This document shows, one piece after another, positions 46,067 through 56,044 of a stretch of DNA of 64,000 bases; the first letter of the stretch is position 1; every line of letters begins with the position of its first letter. Origin of the DNA: Epiperipatus broadwayi (taxonomy: Eukaryota > Onychophora > Udeonychophora > Euonychophora > Peripatidae). The translations under genes and the position numbers were made by a program. The DNA lies in NCBI GenBank assembly GCA_028023455.1, contig JAQFVV010006275.1, forward strand, positions 806,001 through 870,000, written 5' to 3'. Below the pieces are notes generated by a model. That model was not told the origin of the DNA and ran no database searches. It saw nothing but the letters and a program-made list of their open reading frames with translations.

Positions 46067-46627
46067 CTTACCTCAGAGATTGACCCTGAGAAGGGGAATT
46101 AATGCTGAAATTTCCGATCTTTAATAAACCACAAATACCCTGAGCAAATTTTATCAAAATGAATGTTTTATCTGCTTACATAAGTCGGATATTTTTTAAA
46201 TTTTATAAAAGCACTGCCAGCAAGAAATTGCGCATATATATTAAATAAAAGAAAGTATAAATAATTTTAAAACTAATTTTTGTAAATTAAAAAAGAAAAT
46301 CAAAAGGTTGCATTGGATATGTCTTTTTTTTTGTTAATATATATTTATGCGTTAACGTGTATAGGCGCACAGCCACGGAAGTTTATGATCGAAATGTGGT
46401 ACCTTATGATGAGTACCGTTGGGAATTTACGTCAGTGTAATCCTATTTATGCATTTCAATCTGTCATAAATAAGTTGGTGATAGTTATAATTGTGCTGCA
46501 AATATACACGTATAAATCCATTATCTTGGAACATATTTATCTCAATGCAACCTTCCTAAATAAGTTAAATAATTTGTTTGTCATGCCGTAAGTAGAAATC
46601 AAATGGATAAAATAAAATAGAATTTTC

Positions 46628-46638
46628 GGGGGGAGGGG
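46628..46638 (+). promoter_or_regulatory. possible polypurine tract, displaced
   Basis: GGGGGAGGGGT followed by GTTAACG. A polypurine tract should abut the 3' LTR, but this lies ~180 bp upstream and the bases just before 46818 are not purine-rich. The similarity of TGTTAACG to the LTR start TGTAACG is notable. Confidence 0.3.
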
Positions 46639-46817
46639 TGTTAACGTAAATGGTCCTTAGGTAGGCGATGGTCAACATTTTCTTTTTCTTTTTGTATATA
46701 GTTTTTTGTAAAATTATTAACTGAATGTTTGTAAATTTTGTTAATACCGTAAGTACTAACCCTAAGTAAAATATTTTTTTTTATTGATCATTTTTTTTTT
46801 AAGTAACTTTACTGATA

Positions 46818-49008
46818 TGTAACGAGCACAGACGTTCGTTACATTGTTTTTTTTTTATATATATTATTAAACAAGTTAAAATAAAAAGTTCGCATTTAAA
46901 AACTTTCTTTAAAAATTGAAATTAAAATATCGTCTTAAACTCTTATATATTAAGTCGCACAGATAATGAAAAAATTATTAAAATAAAATTTTTATTAAAG
47001 AAAAAGGTATTTTTAAAACTAAATTTTAAAAAGATTTGGAGATGAAATTATATCTTTAAATTTATCTTTAAATATATTTTTGATTTGGAAAACAGGTTAA
47101 TTAATCAGAAATGGAAATGATTGTTAATTAGTTAAATGTAAACCAGCCTTCAGCATTTAAATGTAAAAACACTAGTCAGATAGGAAAACAATAGAAACTG
47201 TTAGCAAATAAGAAGAAATCCCTATGGAATCGGACCGCAGCGAAAGGACCATAGCATCGGTGACGTAATGTAAATTCAATCCTTCACATTAATATAAAAG
47301 GAAAATTTGGAAATTATTAATCAGTGACTGGAAATTGATTATCACGATGTGACTATATGTAGTAGTACGGAGTTGGAGGAATTGACAGACGCACGGTCAA
47401 TTCTTTCAGCTGTTAAAGAAAGGAGAAATGAACTATCGTTTCCTACATTGAGGACCAACCAAATTAAAAAACCTCCGAATGAATAAATAAAACATCGGCT
47501 AAATGTATACCAATATCTTCAGGACGGCGTGGGAATTCCCGTTCAAACTTACAAACGACAGATAAAGATGAACTGTTTAAAACCGTAAGAACTTTACAAT
47601 TAATGAACATTAAGTTAAAAACTTTGCGTATTTAAAATAATTGCATTAGTTTCCTATCTGACCAAACTAATTAATAATGTTATTTGATGTATTTTTTTCC
47701 TTATTTATTTTGTAAAATCATTTCCATTTCTTTATTTTTTTGTTCTTTAAGTTTTATTATGATTGTTGTTTTCCGTTAAATTAATTATAAAAATGTTAAA
47801 CTTAAGTCGGGCGTGAATGGCTGTATAGATTTGTAAAATTATATTAGGGGAGGGTAATCTTAGGTTATTTATGTCGTTGTTAGATTGGGTCAATGGATTG
47901 GATATATTGATGTAGTTAGTATATGTAATCGGAGATTCGCTACGGGCAGAATCGTTTATATATACGCCGCACTCACCCGTTTGCCTATGGAAGGAATTAT
48001 AAGACGGAGAACGCAGTTCCTTTCTATGGAGTTTTTTTTTTATTGTTCTTCTCGTTAGATAGATGTAATATTCCTATCTGATTGAGAGTCAATGTCTTTT
48101 CTTAATTCTTTTGGTGCTGCCGTATTTCGTATTACATTGAATACATCGATGTATCAGATGGATTGATGCCAGTTTGACTGCGAATTTTAGCCTAAGGTTA
48201 AATAGGGATAGAATATTTTATTTTTAAATGCAAATCTATGTAGTCGATTCAGGCTCGATCCTAAATAAAACTATTAAATTTAAGTTGTTTATAGACGCTT
48301 GCATGGATTGTTTATCGGTTAACTATGTTTTGCGTTTCATATTTGATCAAAATATATAGACATTCGATAAATAATGATACCTTACGGTGAGTATCTAAAA
48401 TGTATTTATTCGGATGTCTTTTAAGTTATTGGTGACGATGCAAGTATCTTACGATGAATACTAGAGGGTTTCTTATAATTCCCTATGCAATTGTCAGTAA
48501 TCAATAATTTTGTATTTTGATCGTTTATGTTTACTTTGAAATGTTTTGACCGTTGAAATCTATGTAACCGATCTATAGCAACATATTAAACAGGTTTATA
48601 AGCCCATCTGTGCGAACTTGATTAAAAATTTAAATTTATAATATAATAGTAACTCAATGTAAATTAAAGTAAAATCAAAGTTAAAAATAATGTTAAATGT
48701 TTAAAGGTAAATCACTAAAATAATTTTAAACCTTATATATATGTGCATAAATAAATCTGTTTGTATGATAATTACTGGCAGTGGCTTACTTTATTCTTTT
48801 ATATACTAGTAAATGATATTATTAAATCTCTGCTATTCCACTGAGCTAGTGACAATGGGCTAACGATCTAAATATGTAAATAAAGTGGAATCCTAACAGC
48901 GCGTATCTGCCTACTCTATAAATTTTTCTAGGCTCAAATGCCTAGATGGCGCCCTTTGGTAGTGCGGTGCGGTGCGATGTGATCTACCACTTCGTTTGGA
49001 TCGTTATA
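46818..49008 (+). repeat. 3' LTR (2,191 bp)
   Basis: Near-identical to the 5' LTR; its core promoter copy is at 47293-47326 and it keeps the ancestral-looking form of the 48920-48960 segment. Confidence 0.92.
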
Positions 49009-49237
49009 CTAGGTAATACAGTACATTTACACTTTTTAAATCAATTGTCTCTTCACCTTTTTTTCTAACTTCACAAAGTCCTATAATGTTCCATTTAATG
49101 TGAGACAGTTCTTCCAATTCTTGCAATCTTTTTTCATTTGAAAGTGATCTGTAGTTGTAAATACCTAAATAAAAGATCATCATCAAATGGCAGCCTGTGA
49201 ATACATTCAGAAAGATCTTAGCACCCTCCATCTTCAT
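49009..49237 (-). pseudogene. RTE/BovB-like LINE, endonuclease N-terminus
   Basis: Open on the minus strand for ~76 residues: LGIYNYRSLSNEKRLQELEE then HIKWNIIGLCEVRKKGEE, the start of an RTE-type APE endonuclease (N of YN and E of CEVR are the expected active-site positions). The reading reaches the CTAG duplication and resumes in phase at 43852 across the LTR element. The 5' UTR follows at 49238-49640. Confidence 0.9.
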
Positions 49238-49640
49238 CCACCAACCACTGCTTTAGCTGGTGATCTTACAGTCTCCTGGGAATAAAGGCCATGATTTATT
49301 TCATCTGTCATAATTGTAAATATCTATTAAACAAGAAAAAATATTAACTTACACACACATTCATTCTGCCTTCAAGAAAACGCAATTGATATTTCAGTTA
49401 AGAGCTATCAGTCAACTGACAAGAAAGTCCATGTTCTGATCTTAAATCAGAGATAAAAAGCCAATAAACTCACCACGCTGACTAATGCTTGTTGTTGAGT
49501 AGCTCATCCATGTTCATATACTATATGAATAATCACATAGTAATAACAGCTGCAATGACAAGAAATATAGAGTGGACATTAGGAAATTTGCCTACTCAGT
49601 TCCTTAAGGCCTCCATGAGGCTCAACAGTGTTCTTTTTAC
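49238..49640 (-). mobile_element. RTE/BovB-like LINE 5' UTR
   Basis: Non-coding leader upstream of the ORF start on the minus strand; it aligns with 21840-22365. The boundary near 49640 is set by where the similarity fades. Confidence 0.65.
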
Positions 49641-50637
49641 TAAATTTATATTGTTATTTACGTAAAATTGACTTCTTATTTATTTATCATAGTATATCAA
49701 ATTAAATTAAGATTTTGACATTTAATTTTTTTCTATAAAATCACATTTGTTGAAAAAAAAATCTACAGATAAGCTCTGAAATCAAAAATTACATAGCTTA
49801 ACTGAAAATTCTGAATGCTAGATAGAATTCATATACATTATTACTTTTACAACTTGTTTCCAACTAAGGCAATCCAGTTTGTTTGTTTTTTCTATATCTT
49901 TCTTTTTTTTTATGTCAAAAATTTTGTCATTTGCTATCATTTGATTTTATTGCATATAAAACGAAATTTATTTATTTGCAATTTTTTTATAATCTTTCTG
50001 TATCTTCTAATCACAGTCACATTAGAACTATCATATTATGTCTTAGTTCACTGTTGAATTTATAATGCATATTTATGCCAAATATTGTACTATTTCATGA
50101 AATCATCTTACTGCTGTTGCTTTTTTTAATTTGAATAATTTCTATCTATGGTTTGGATTAATTGTATTATTAATATTTATTTTTTTATTATTCATTAAAT
50201 GTAAGAAAACTTAGTTTTCTGAATACTCCATTTTATTCTTATCTCTGACTTTTTATTTTTAGTTTTTTTAAATTATATTCGTAATATTATCATGATAATT
50301 TATATTTCAATCTATATTATCTCTATAATGTACATGTAATTTGAAAGAATACAAAATCGAGTTGAAGACTATTCTTATTATCAAAGCTTTCCATGTATAA
50401 ATTATTTTTTTATCACTCTGAAAAACATTCATTATTACCATGCTATTTTCTCTATAACGATTATCTTTTATTTTAACTTCTAACTAATAATCTCCCACAA
50501 TTTTTTTTTCTACTACAATTTTTTGTTCTTGCATTATTATTATACAACATTTTAAATATCCCTTTACACTTCACATTTGCATGATTTTTATTTCATCACT
50601 ATCATGTTCATTAGTTGAAATGTGCATTTGGATAATC
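49641..50637. other. AT-rich stretch, no gene seen
   Basis: Only low-complexity open stretches rich in Phe/Tyr/Ile/Leu. Confidence 0.55.
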
Positions 50638-50654
50638 AACAATTTCTTATAATT

Positions 50655-50750
50655 GTCAAGCATTGGTGGTTGAGAGGACAGCTGCTTTACAAGCAGTTGC
50701 CCCGGGTTAGCGGGTTCTCTTCCCAGCTGATGCTATGACACATGAGAAAA
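50655..50750 (+). mobile_element. tRNA-derived SINE with 17-bp target duplications
   Basis: Flanked by identical AACAATTTCTTATAATT at 50638-50654 and 50751-50767. The 96-bp body has a tRNA-like part (50660-50733): GCATTGG pairs with CTGATGC (7 bp with two G-U), a box A-like TGGTGGTTGAGAGG, an anticodon-type hairpin GCTGC-TTTACAA-GCAGT (anticodon UAC, as in tRNA-Val), and a box B-like GGGTTCTCTTCC. An enlarged variable region and weak T stem argue against a working tRNA. It ends GAGAAAA. The start GCATTGGTGGTT resembles tRNA-Gly, so the head may be chimeric or diverged. Confidence 0.8.
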
Positions 50751-50767
50751 AACAATTTCTTATAATT

Positions 50768-51235
50768 TTTTTTAATCTAATTATCAATAATTATATAGGA
50801 TTGTGCTGTTACTGCTGCATTTAATAAGTTAAAAGAATATTTCATCATAATGATATAATTACCACAACTAATTAATTGCAAATAGAGCATTTATTGTGGC
50901 CAATTTATTCTGAGCTCTGATCTTCCTATCTGTTAACATAAAGGCAATGAAAGAAAATTCACTTAAATGTGCTTTGAAAAATTCAAAAAATATTATTGCA
51001 AAATTATAATATCAATAAGTATAATCTTTTATTGTACTGGATTTTTCTAAGGATATAGGATTAAACATATCAAGAGAATAAATAATGGTAGATTTTCTAA
51101 AAAATATTTTTGTGAACTTTGAGCATGGCATACCCATTTATATTAAAAGTATTATCACAAAGATACCTATTAGTTAAGTACTTTTAGAAAGGATGTGAAA
51201 TATTGTGTATATTTGAAACTACATTAATAATCAGT
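50768..51235. other. no gene seen
   Basis: AT-rich filler. Confidence 0.5.
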
Positions 51236-52162
51236 ACATTGGTATTATTCGTGCTATGATATATTACTCAGAATGATGTTTGCATTTGGTAATATTTATT
51301 CAAAGTTTTTTTTAATGATGTTTCATAGCAACTTAAGAATTCTGGCATGACTAATCTATATCAAATAAATTGACCCCTTTCATTTCCATTTTAGAAGACA
51401 TTAAATGGTTCAATTTTCCACAGTGATCTTTTCTCCCCTCACAATATAATACATCTCTTGCATTATTGGTAAGTGATAGTAAATTTGTTTACAGATAATA
51501 GTTTATATGTGTTTTGTTTTTGTTTTTGCTAAAACTTTATATATGTTTTTTTTTAATTTTTTTAAATATAATGTTAACCTTACAATTTGCCATTTTTAGA
51601 TAAAACCAAAACTTTATGTTATGGTGCCTTTTTTTTTTCCACAATGTAATACATCTCTCGCATCATTTGTAAATAATATGGTTTTCTAATTAAAAATATC
51701 TTTATAGCTAAAACTTTATATATTTAAGCTTTGTTTTTCTTTTGTTTAAAACTCTATATATATTTTTTTTTTATTTTTAAAAAACAAATGTTTTAAATAT
51801 ATCATTAAACTTATAGCTAAAACTTTGATACAGGTCATCATTTAAAAATCGTTTCAGGATTTTTTTTCATGTTTCTCCTCTTTTCCTTATAAATATATCT
51901 CTCCATTATCGGAAATAAGATGTTTTTGTTTTTTTTTAACCTTTGAACTTTCATATTACATGTGGTATCACATATTACTTCCAGTGATGTCTTATTCTAA
52001 GATTTGTGATGTGTTTAAAATAATGCCTCCATGAGATTTGCAGACAAATTTTATCGATTATGTTTGTCTGCACATTACTTGAAGGCATTATTTTAAACAT
52101 ATCACAAACTTAAAATAATATGTCACCAGAGTAATACATATAGCAGGAATAATATCAATGTA
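51236..52162. mobile_element. DNA element family A, copy 3
   Basis: Best-preserved ends of the family: TACATTGGTATTATTCGTGC at the left and its inverse GCAGGAATAATATCAATGTA at the right, giving ~33-bp inverted ends that start CATTG and are flanked by TA. The 3' ~200 bp (51965-52162) is itself a palindrome with GCAGACAAATTTT and TTTGTCTGCACATTAC at its core. Inside, ATACATCTCTYGCATYATT is repeated near 51448 and 51646. No transposase; a TA target suggests mariner-like mobilisation, which is inference. Confidence 0.7.
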
Positions 52163-52965
52163 TCTAATAATCAAATAAAATGATAGAATGATGAAATCAA
52201 ATTCTAGCTTAGACCTAACTGAAAAGAATTTCTATAACAAATTGAGATCATTGTGTCTGATTCCAGATTTTGAAGATATTTTATTAAAAAAGTATACATC
52301 TTGGGATGAAAACCCTCAATAGAAACCTAAAACATAGACCAAGGCATTTAGATGGTAAGACAGTTGTCAGTTGAGATAAGCTTCAGAATAGTTTTGAATT
52401 GAAATTAAGGTACATTGAAAAAAAATCTGATCTCTATATTATGTTATGAAAAAGATTATTCTGCACAGAAATGGAATGCTACCATTATAAGAAATATTTC
52501 TATGTAAGATAATATCAAAAATCATTTTTAGAATACTGTGATAAAAGAGGCTATTTAATCTGAGGGTGTAACAAGATAATAAAGATTATATTGCACCTAC
52601 TGAAATTGTAGATATATTTCAATATTTGGTAAGATGTCAATCATAATTTTTTTTTCTTATTTGATTTTTGGATAATGAATATGTTAAATTATGAAATGTT
52701 AATTATGTAGCTGTGACAACAATAATATTAATATAAAATTATTTAATATCAATTGTTTTATAAGGTTATAAGTTGACTTTATTATTAATAAAGTATATGG
52801 TTTGGATGAAATTATTATTTTTTTGTTATATGTTTCATTTTCGTTACTGTGTTCACAATAGTAAATTATAAAGAATACAAATGAATGTTTAATATTTCAA
52901 GTATATATTTAATAGTATACTGGAAGATATATCTACAAATATATTTCTAGGATAATATATTTAAA
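52163..52965. other. no gene seen
   Basis: AT-rich filler without recognisable motifs. Confidence 0.5.
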
Positions 52966-53281
52966 TAAGCATTTATTTTATATAGCGTATGTTTACAATT
53001 GTATACATTCAAATATCAGCCTTTTAAGCTAATTGTGCATACGCTTTGTGAGTGTTAATAATAAATGAATACTTTCTCACCAATACAAGATATAGTATTT
53101 ATGCAGGAATAAAAGGAATCCTCTTATTCCTATGACTCAAATGCTTATATATGAGCAAATCTGAGCAAATTCCTTTTATTCCTGCACAAATACTATATCT
53201 TGTATTGGTGAGAAAGCATTTATTATTAACACTTGCAAAGCGTATGCACAATTAGCTTAAAGGCTGATATTTGAATGTATA
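52966..53281. mobile_element. fold-back element, copy 2 (short arms)
   Basis: Same family as 38391-38981. Left arm 53002-53118 and right arm ~53168-53281 keep the outer ~115 bp; the inner part of the long arms is deleted at a short repeat (GAGCAAATCT/GAGCAAATTC). The extra 36 bp left of the arm is again present. Confidence 0.88.
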
Positions 53282-53689
53282 GGATAATATATTGTAAATG
53301 TAATGTAAATTGTTTATATTTTTTTGAAATTATTCTATTTTCAAGCATACATTTTTATTATGTGTAATAAATATGAATATTAATATCATCTATGTTCTTT
53401 AATAATTTTACAATGCTTTTTTACAATCTATTATGACAGTTTCCTATCCTAGTAATCTTCTTCAGAACTATAACAACCATAATACAAATACATGAATATA
53501 AATATACTTGAAAATATAATTTTACATTTTATATATATCTTATAATCATTATTTAATTATTACCTTTTTTATATTTATCAATTAATACTTCATATATATA
53601 TATATATATATTGTGATGATCGCACATACTGCGGTCACACATATAAATATTAAACATTCAAAGAATATTAAATATTATGTTTGGAAGAA
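53282..53689. other. no gene seen
   Basis: AT-rich; an (AT)n run at ~53594-53611 is followed by TGTGATGATCGCA..TGCGGTCACA, a short inverted repeat that could be an LTR start but has no proven partner. Confidence 0.4.
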
Positions 53690-54110
53690 AAAAAAATAAA
53701 AAAAGAAAAAGCGAGCTTGGAAAAATTTACAGAACAAAGAAATGTTTCAACTAATCAAAACAGAGAGGAAGACGGTGGATCGGGTGGCCGTATTGCTGAG
53801 TGCATTGGACACCACCAGGGACAACCAAAAGGAAGATGGATGGCAATCTGGACCGCCTCTAAAAGAATCGCCGATAGTAAAGAATGGATGGGATCCTGGG
53901 GAAGGACGTTGGCAAGAAAACCGGGGATATTCTATGGGATGGAACCCGAGGAGGCAGGAAACTGGACGACAAAGATGGGAGGCGGAATGTAAGCATCCAT
54001 ATGACAGGACGGAGGGCCATGAGCCTAGGGAGCAAAACCCGCATCCCAGAGGAGGCAGAGGTGATGTCAATAGAGGAAGACAATGGATAAATTCAGAGAC
54101 TAAAACCTAG
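53690..54110 (+). pseudogene. Gypsy-type gag C-terminal fragment
   Basis: Plus-strand frame 53742-54110 reads TVDRVAVLLSALDTTRDN, similar to the gag-end peptide SVEQMAELLIALDHSRDQ of the element at 56-57.8 kb, followed by an Arg/Gly/Trp-rich tail with RGGRGDVNRGR. That tail looks like a basic nucleocapsid region, which the downstream copy lacks. There is no protease after it. Sequence here is clearly less AT-rich than its surroundings. Confidence 0.55.
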
Positions 54111-56044
54111 GTAAAGATACATACTTTTTTTTATATATTTCAATGTGCACATCGTTTACTTAGACAATGGCCACCTGCTTTTTGTGAATGATAAAGACAT
54201 TCTTGAATTTTTTTTTTGATATCCAGAGTGACGATTTATAAATGTACCATCATTTATAAGAGTTTTTTATGTGTTCTTTTCCTTGTAGCACTATAGATCA
54301 TAATCTGTTTTATTTAATGTAAATGTGTTTTATAGATCTTTTTTATGATTGATTTATTCTATTAAATTTTTTTTTTTCTATTTAAATCTGTCTTGTCTTG
54401 TTTTTCACCACGTCCAAAAAGGGATAGTCTAGTCTTAGGGTGGGAAACTATTATTCATTTTTTTTTTGATTATTGAATTAACACGTGAAATTTGGTGGTG
54501 CAGTGTTTGATTCCGTTAAATTTATAAATCATCCAAGCGCTGTAACTCTGTCAAATCTTACAGCAATTGGGAGAAAGTTGATCGGGAAACATAACCTGGG
54601 GCTATATCCATTATCTCTCTGCTTGTGGTAACGGAAAGTGGACAATTTTGAATTATAGAATTCCCCATTATGTACACATAAAAGGGAAGTGTAGCCTTCG
54701 ATCGTCGTGTGCCCGTTACATATTTTGAGGGCCAGTTCCGGGATCTGAAATTTCTGCGCAATTAATAATCACGTGTTAAATAATTTCATAAGATCATGTA
54801 AATAGTTTTAAAAAAAAATAAAAAAGTGAAAAAATATATATATGTGTTTCAGTATATAAAATTAGCGTTGTAAGTTAAAGTGGCGAGAAGTGAAGACGAA
54901 GGGATAAATTTTTGCTTTATAGTACTTCATATATGTGTTTCATCGTCAAGTGTGTACAAAGAATAGAAAGAGGGGGGAATTATTTTTTGTTATTACGAAA
55001 GTTTAAAATGCGCAGTGAGGGATATCATCGGAGACAAGAATATTGAGACAAGTTGTAACGAACAAAGAACTGATTATATCAAATGATTGTATGTAATGTA
55101 ATATAAATCGTTTCAAAAAAAAAAAAAGAAAGAGAATAACACAAAGTTTCATGAAAGTTTACGCTAAATAATAGAAAAAAAAAAATAGTCGCATAGCCCA
55201 GTAAAGTGAAAGAATAGATTATCTGGATGTAATTAATTAACGAAAACATAAAATAGTTAAGTTAGAAATAGTGAAACAGTTTCAGTAATGTTGTAGTTAT
55301 AAAGGTTAAATGATTAAAATAGTCGAAACTAAGTTAGATGAAGAAAGATATATGTGTGAATTAATAATCACGTGTCCTAGTTAAGCGGAAAATAAAATAT
55401 TTAATGATAAAAGGAATTTGTGTGTATAAGTTAAATTGAAGAAACTATAAGTATTGTCTCATCTTTTAGTTAAGTGAAAATATAAATATATATATATATA
55501 TATGTGATTCTAGAATAGTCGCAGGTGTAAGAGAAAAAAATATATATGTGTGTGTATGATCTTGCTTAAAACAGCCGTAACCTTAAGTGGCCGGATTTTA
55601 TAAACGTAGGAATAGAAAAAATATATATATCTGAAGGGTAATGTTGGAGATACAGTCAAACAAAACGAATTTATAAGGTATATTGTCAACAGAGGAATGA
55701 GTATAGTATTTAAGTAAGTAAATTTAAAAGAATATATAAGTGCATCATTTAATTGAGGTACAGGGGTCAGAGGTAGATGAGTGGGAAAAATAGATGACAA
55801 TCATCAAGGTGGACAGGCAATTGGGCGAATCTAAGGCAGGCGAACAAGAGGATGAACCAAAGTGCGGATGTTTGGGTTGGCTAGCGATCTGAATGCTAAT
55901 CGATAAATAATACAGATACTAAAGTTAATCAAAGTGAAAACATAAAGTCAGTCGAAAGAAGTTGGGTATAAGTTGAGTCAGAAGAGATCAATAGTAGTAA
56001 TAATCATTCCAGATATAAAGAAGGGTTAAATAAAAATCATATTT
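54111..56044. other. leader-like region upstream of gag
   Basis: No coding sequence. Contains degenerate internal repetition: TTAATAATCACGTGT occurs at 54760 and 55361, and TATATATGTGT-type tracts at ~54838 and ~55545 each precede an AGTGGC box (~54880, ~55586). It could be the 5' LTR and leader of the gag element, but no paired LTR was found in the window. Confidence 0.4.

Larger units (their letters stand above)
46047..46817 (+). other. LTR-element internal region
   Basis: 771 bp between the LTRs. It holds the primer-binding site, LTR-like words such as GGTACCTTATGATGAGTACC near 46398, a 92-codon open stretch (46313-46591) with no recognisable domain, and a G-rich run (46628-46637). No retroviral-type protein domain is visible. 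Confidence 0.75.
43857..49008 (+). mobile_element. long-LTR retrotransposon, non-autonomous
   Basis: 5,152 bp with two nearly identical LTRs (43857-46046 and 46818-49008, ~99% by eye) around a 771-bp interior. Ends are TGTAACGA...TCGTTATA, a short inverted repeat with TG...TA rather than the usual TG...CA. Target duplication CTAG lies at 43853-43856 and 49009-49012. A tRNA-type primer-binding site follows the 5' LTR by two bases. No gag, protease, RT or integrase is present, so proteins came from another element; the ends resemble Gypsy LTRs. High LTR identity implies a recent insertion. Confidence 0.92.

Noticed and set aside
46313-46591. 92-codon open stretch in the LTR element as a gag-like gene
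   Set aside because: No capsid, zinc-knuckle or envelope-like pattern, and parts of it resemble non-coding LTR words.
50660-50733. Functional tRNA-Val(UAC) gene
   Set aside because: T stem is poorly paired, the variable region is oversized, and perfect 17-bp flanking duplications show a retroposed copy, so a SINE is the better call.
53747-54083. Minus-strand open stretches opposite the gag fragment
   Set aside because: Mirror frames of the gag C-terminal sequence, without motifs of their own.
54494-54515. TGGTGGTGCAGTG as a primer-binding site for the gag-protease element
   Set aside because: No LTR pair could be found to anchor it, and the preceding bases do not end in a convincing LTR terminus.
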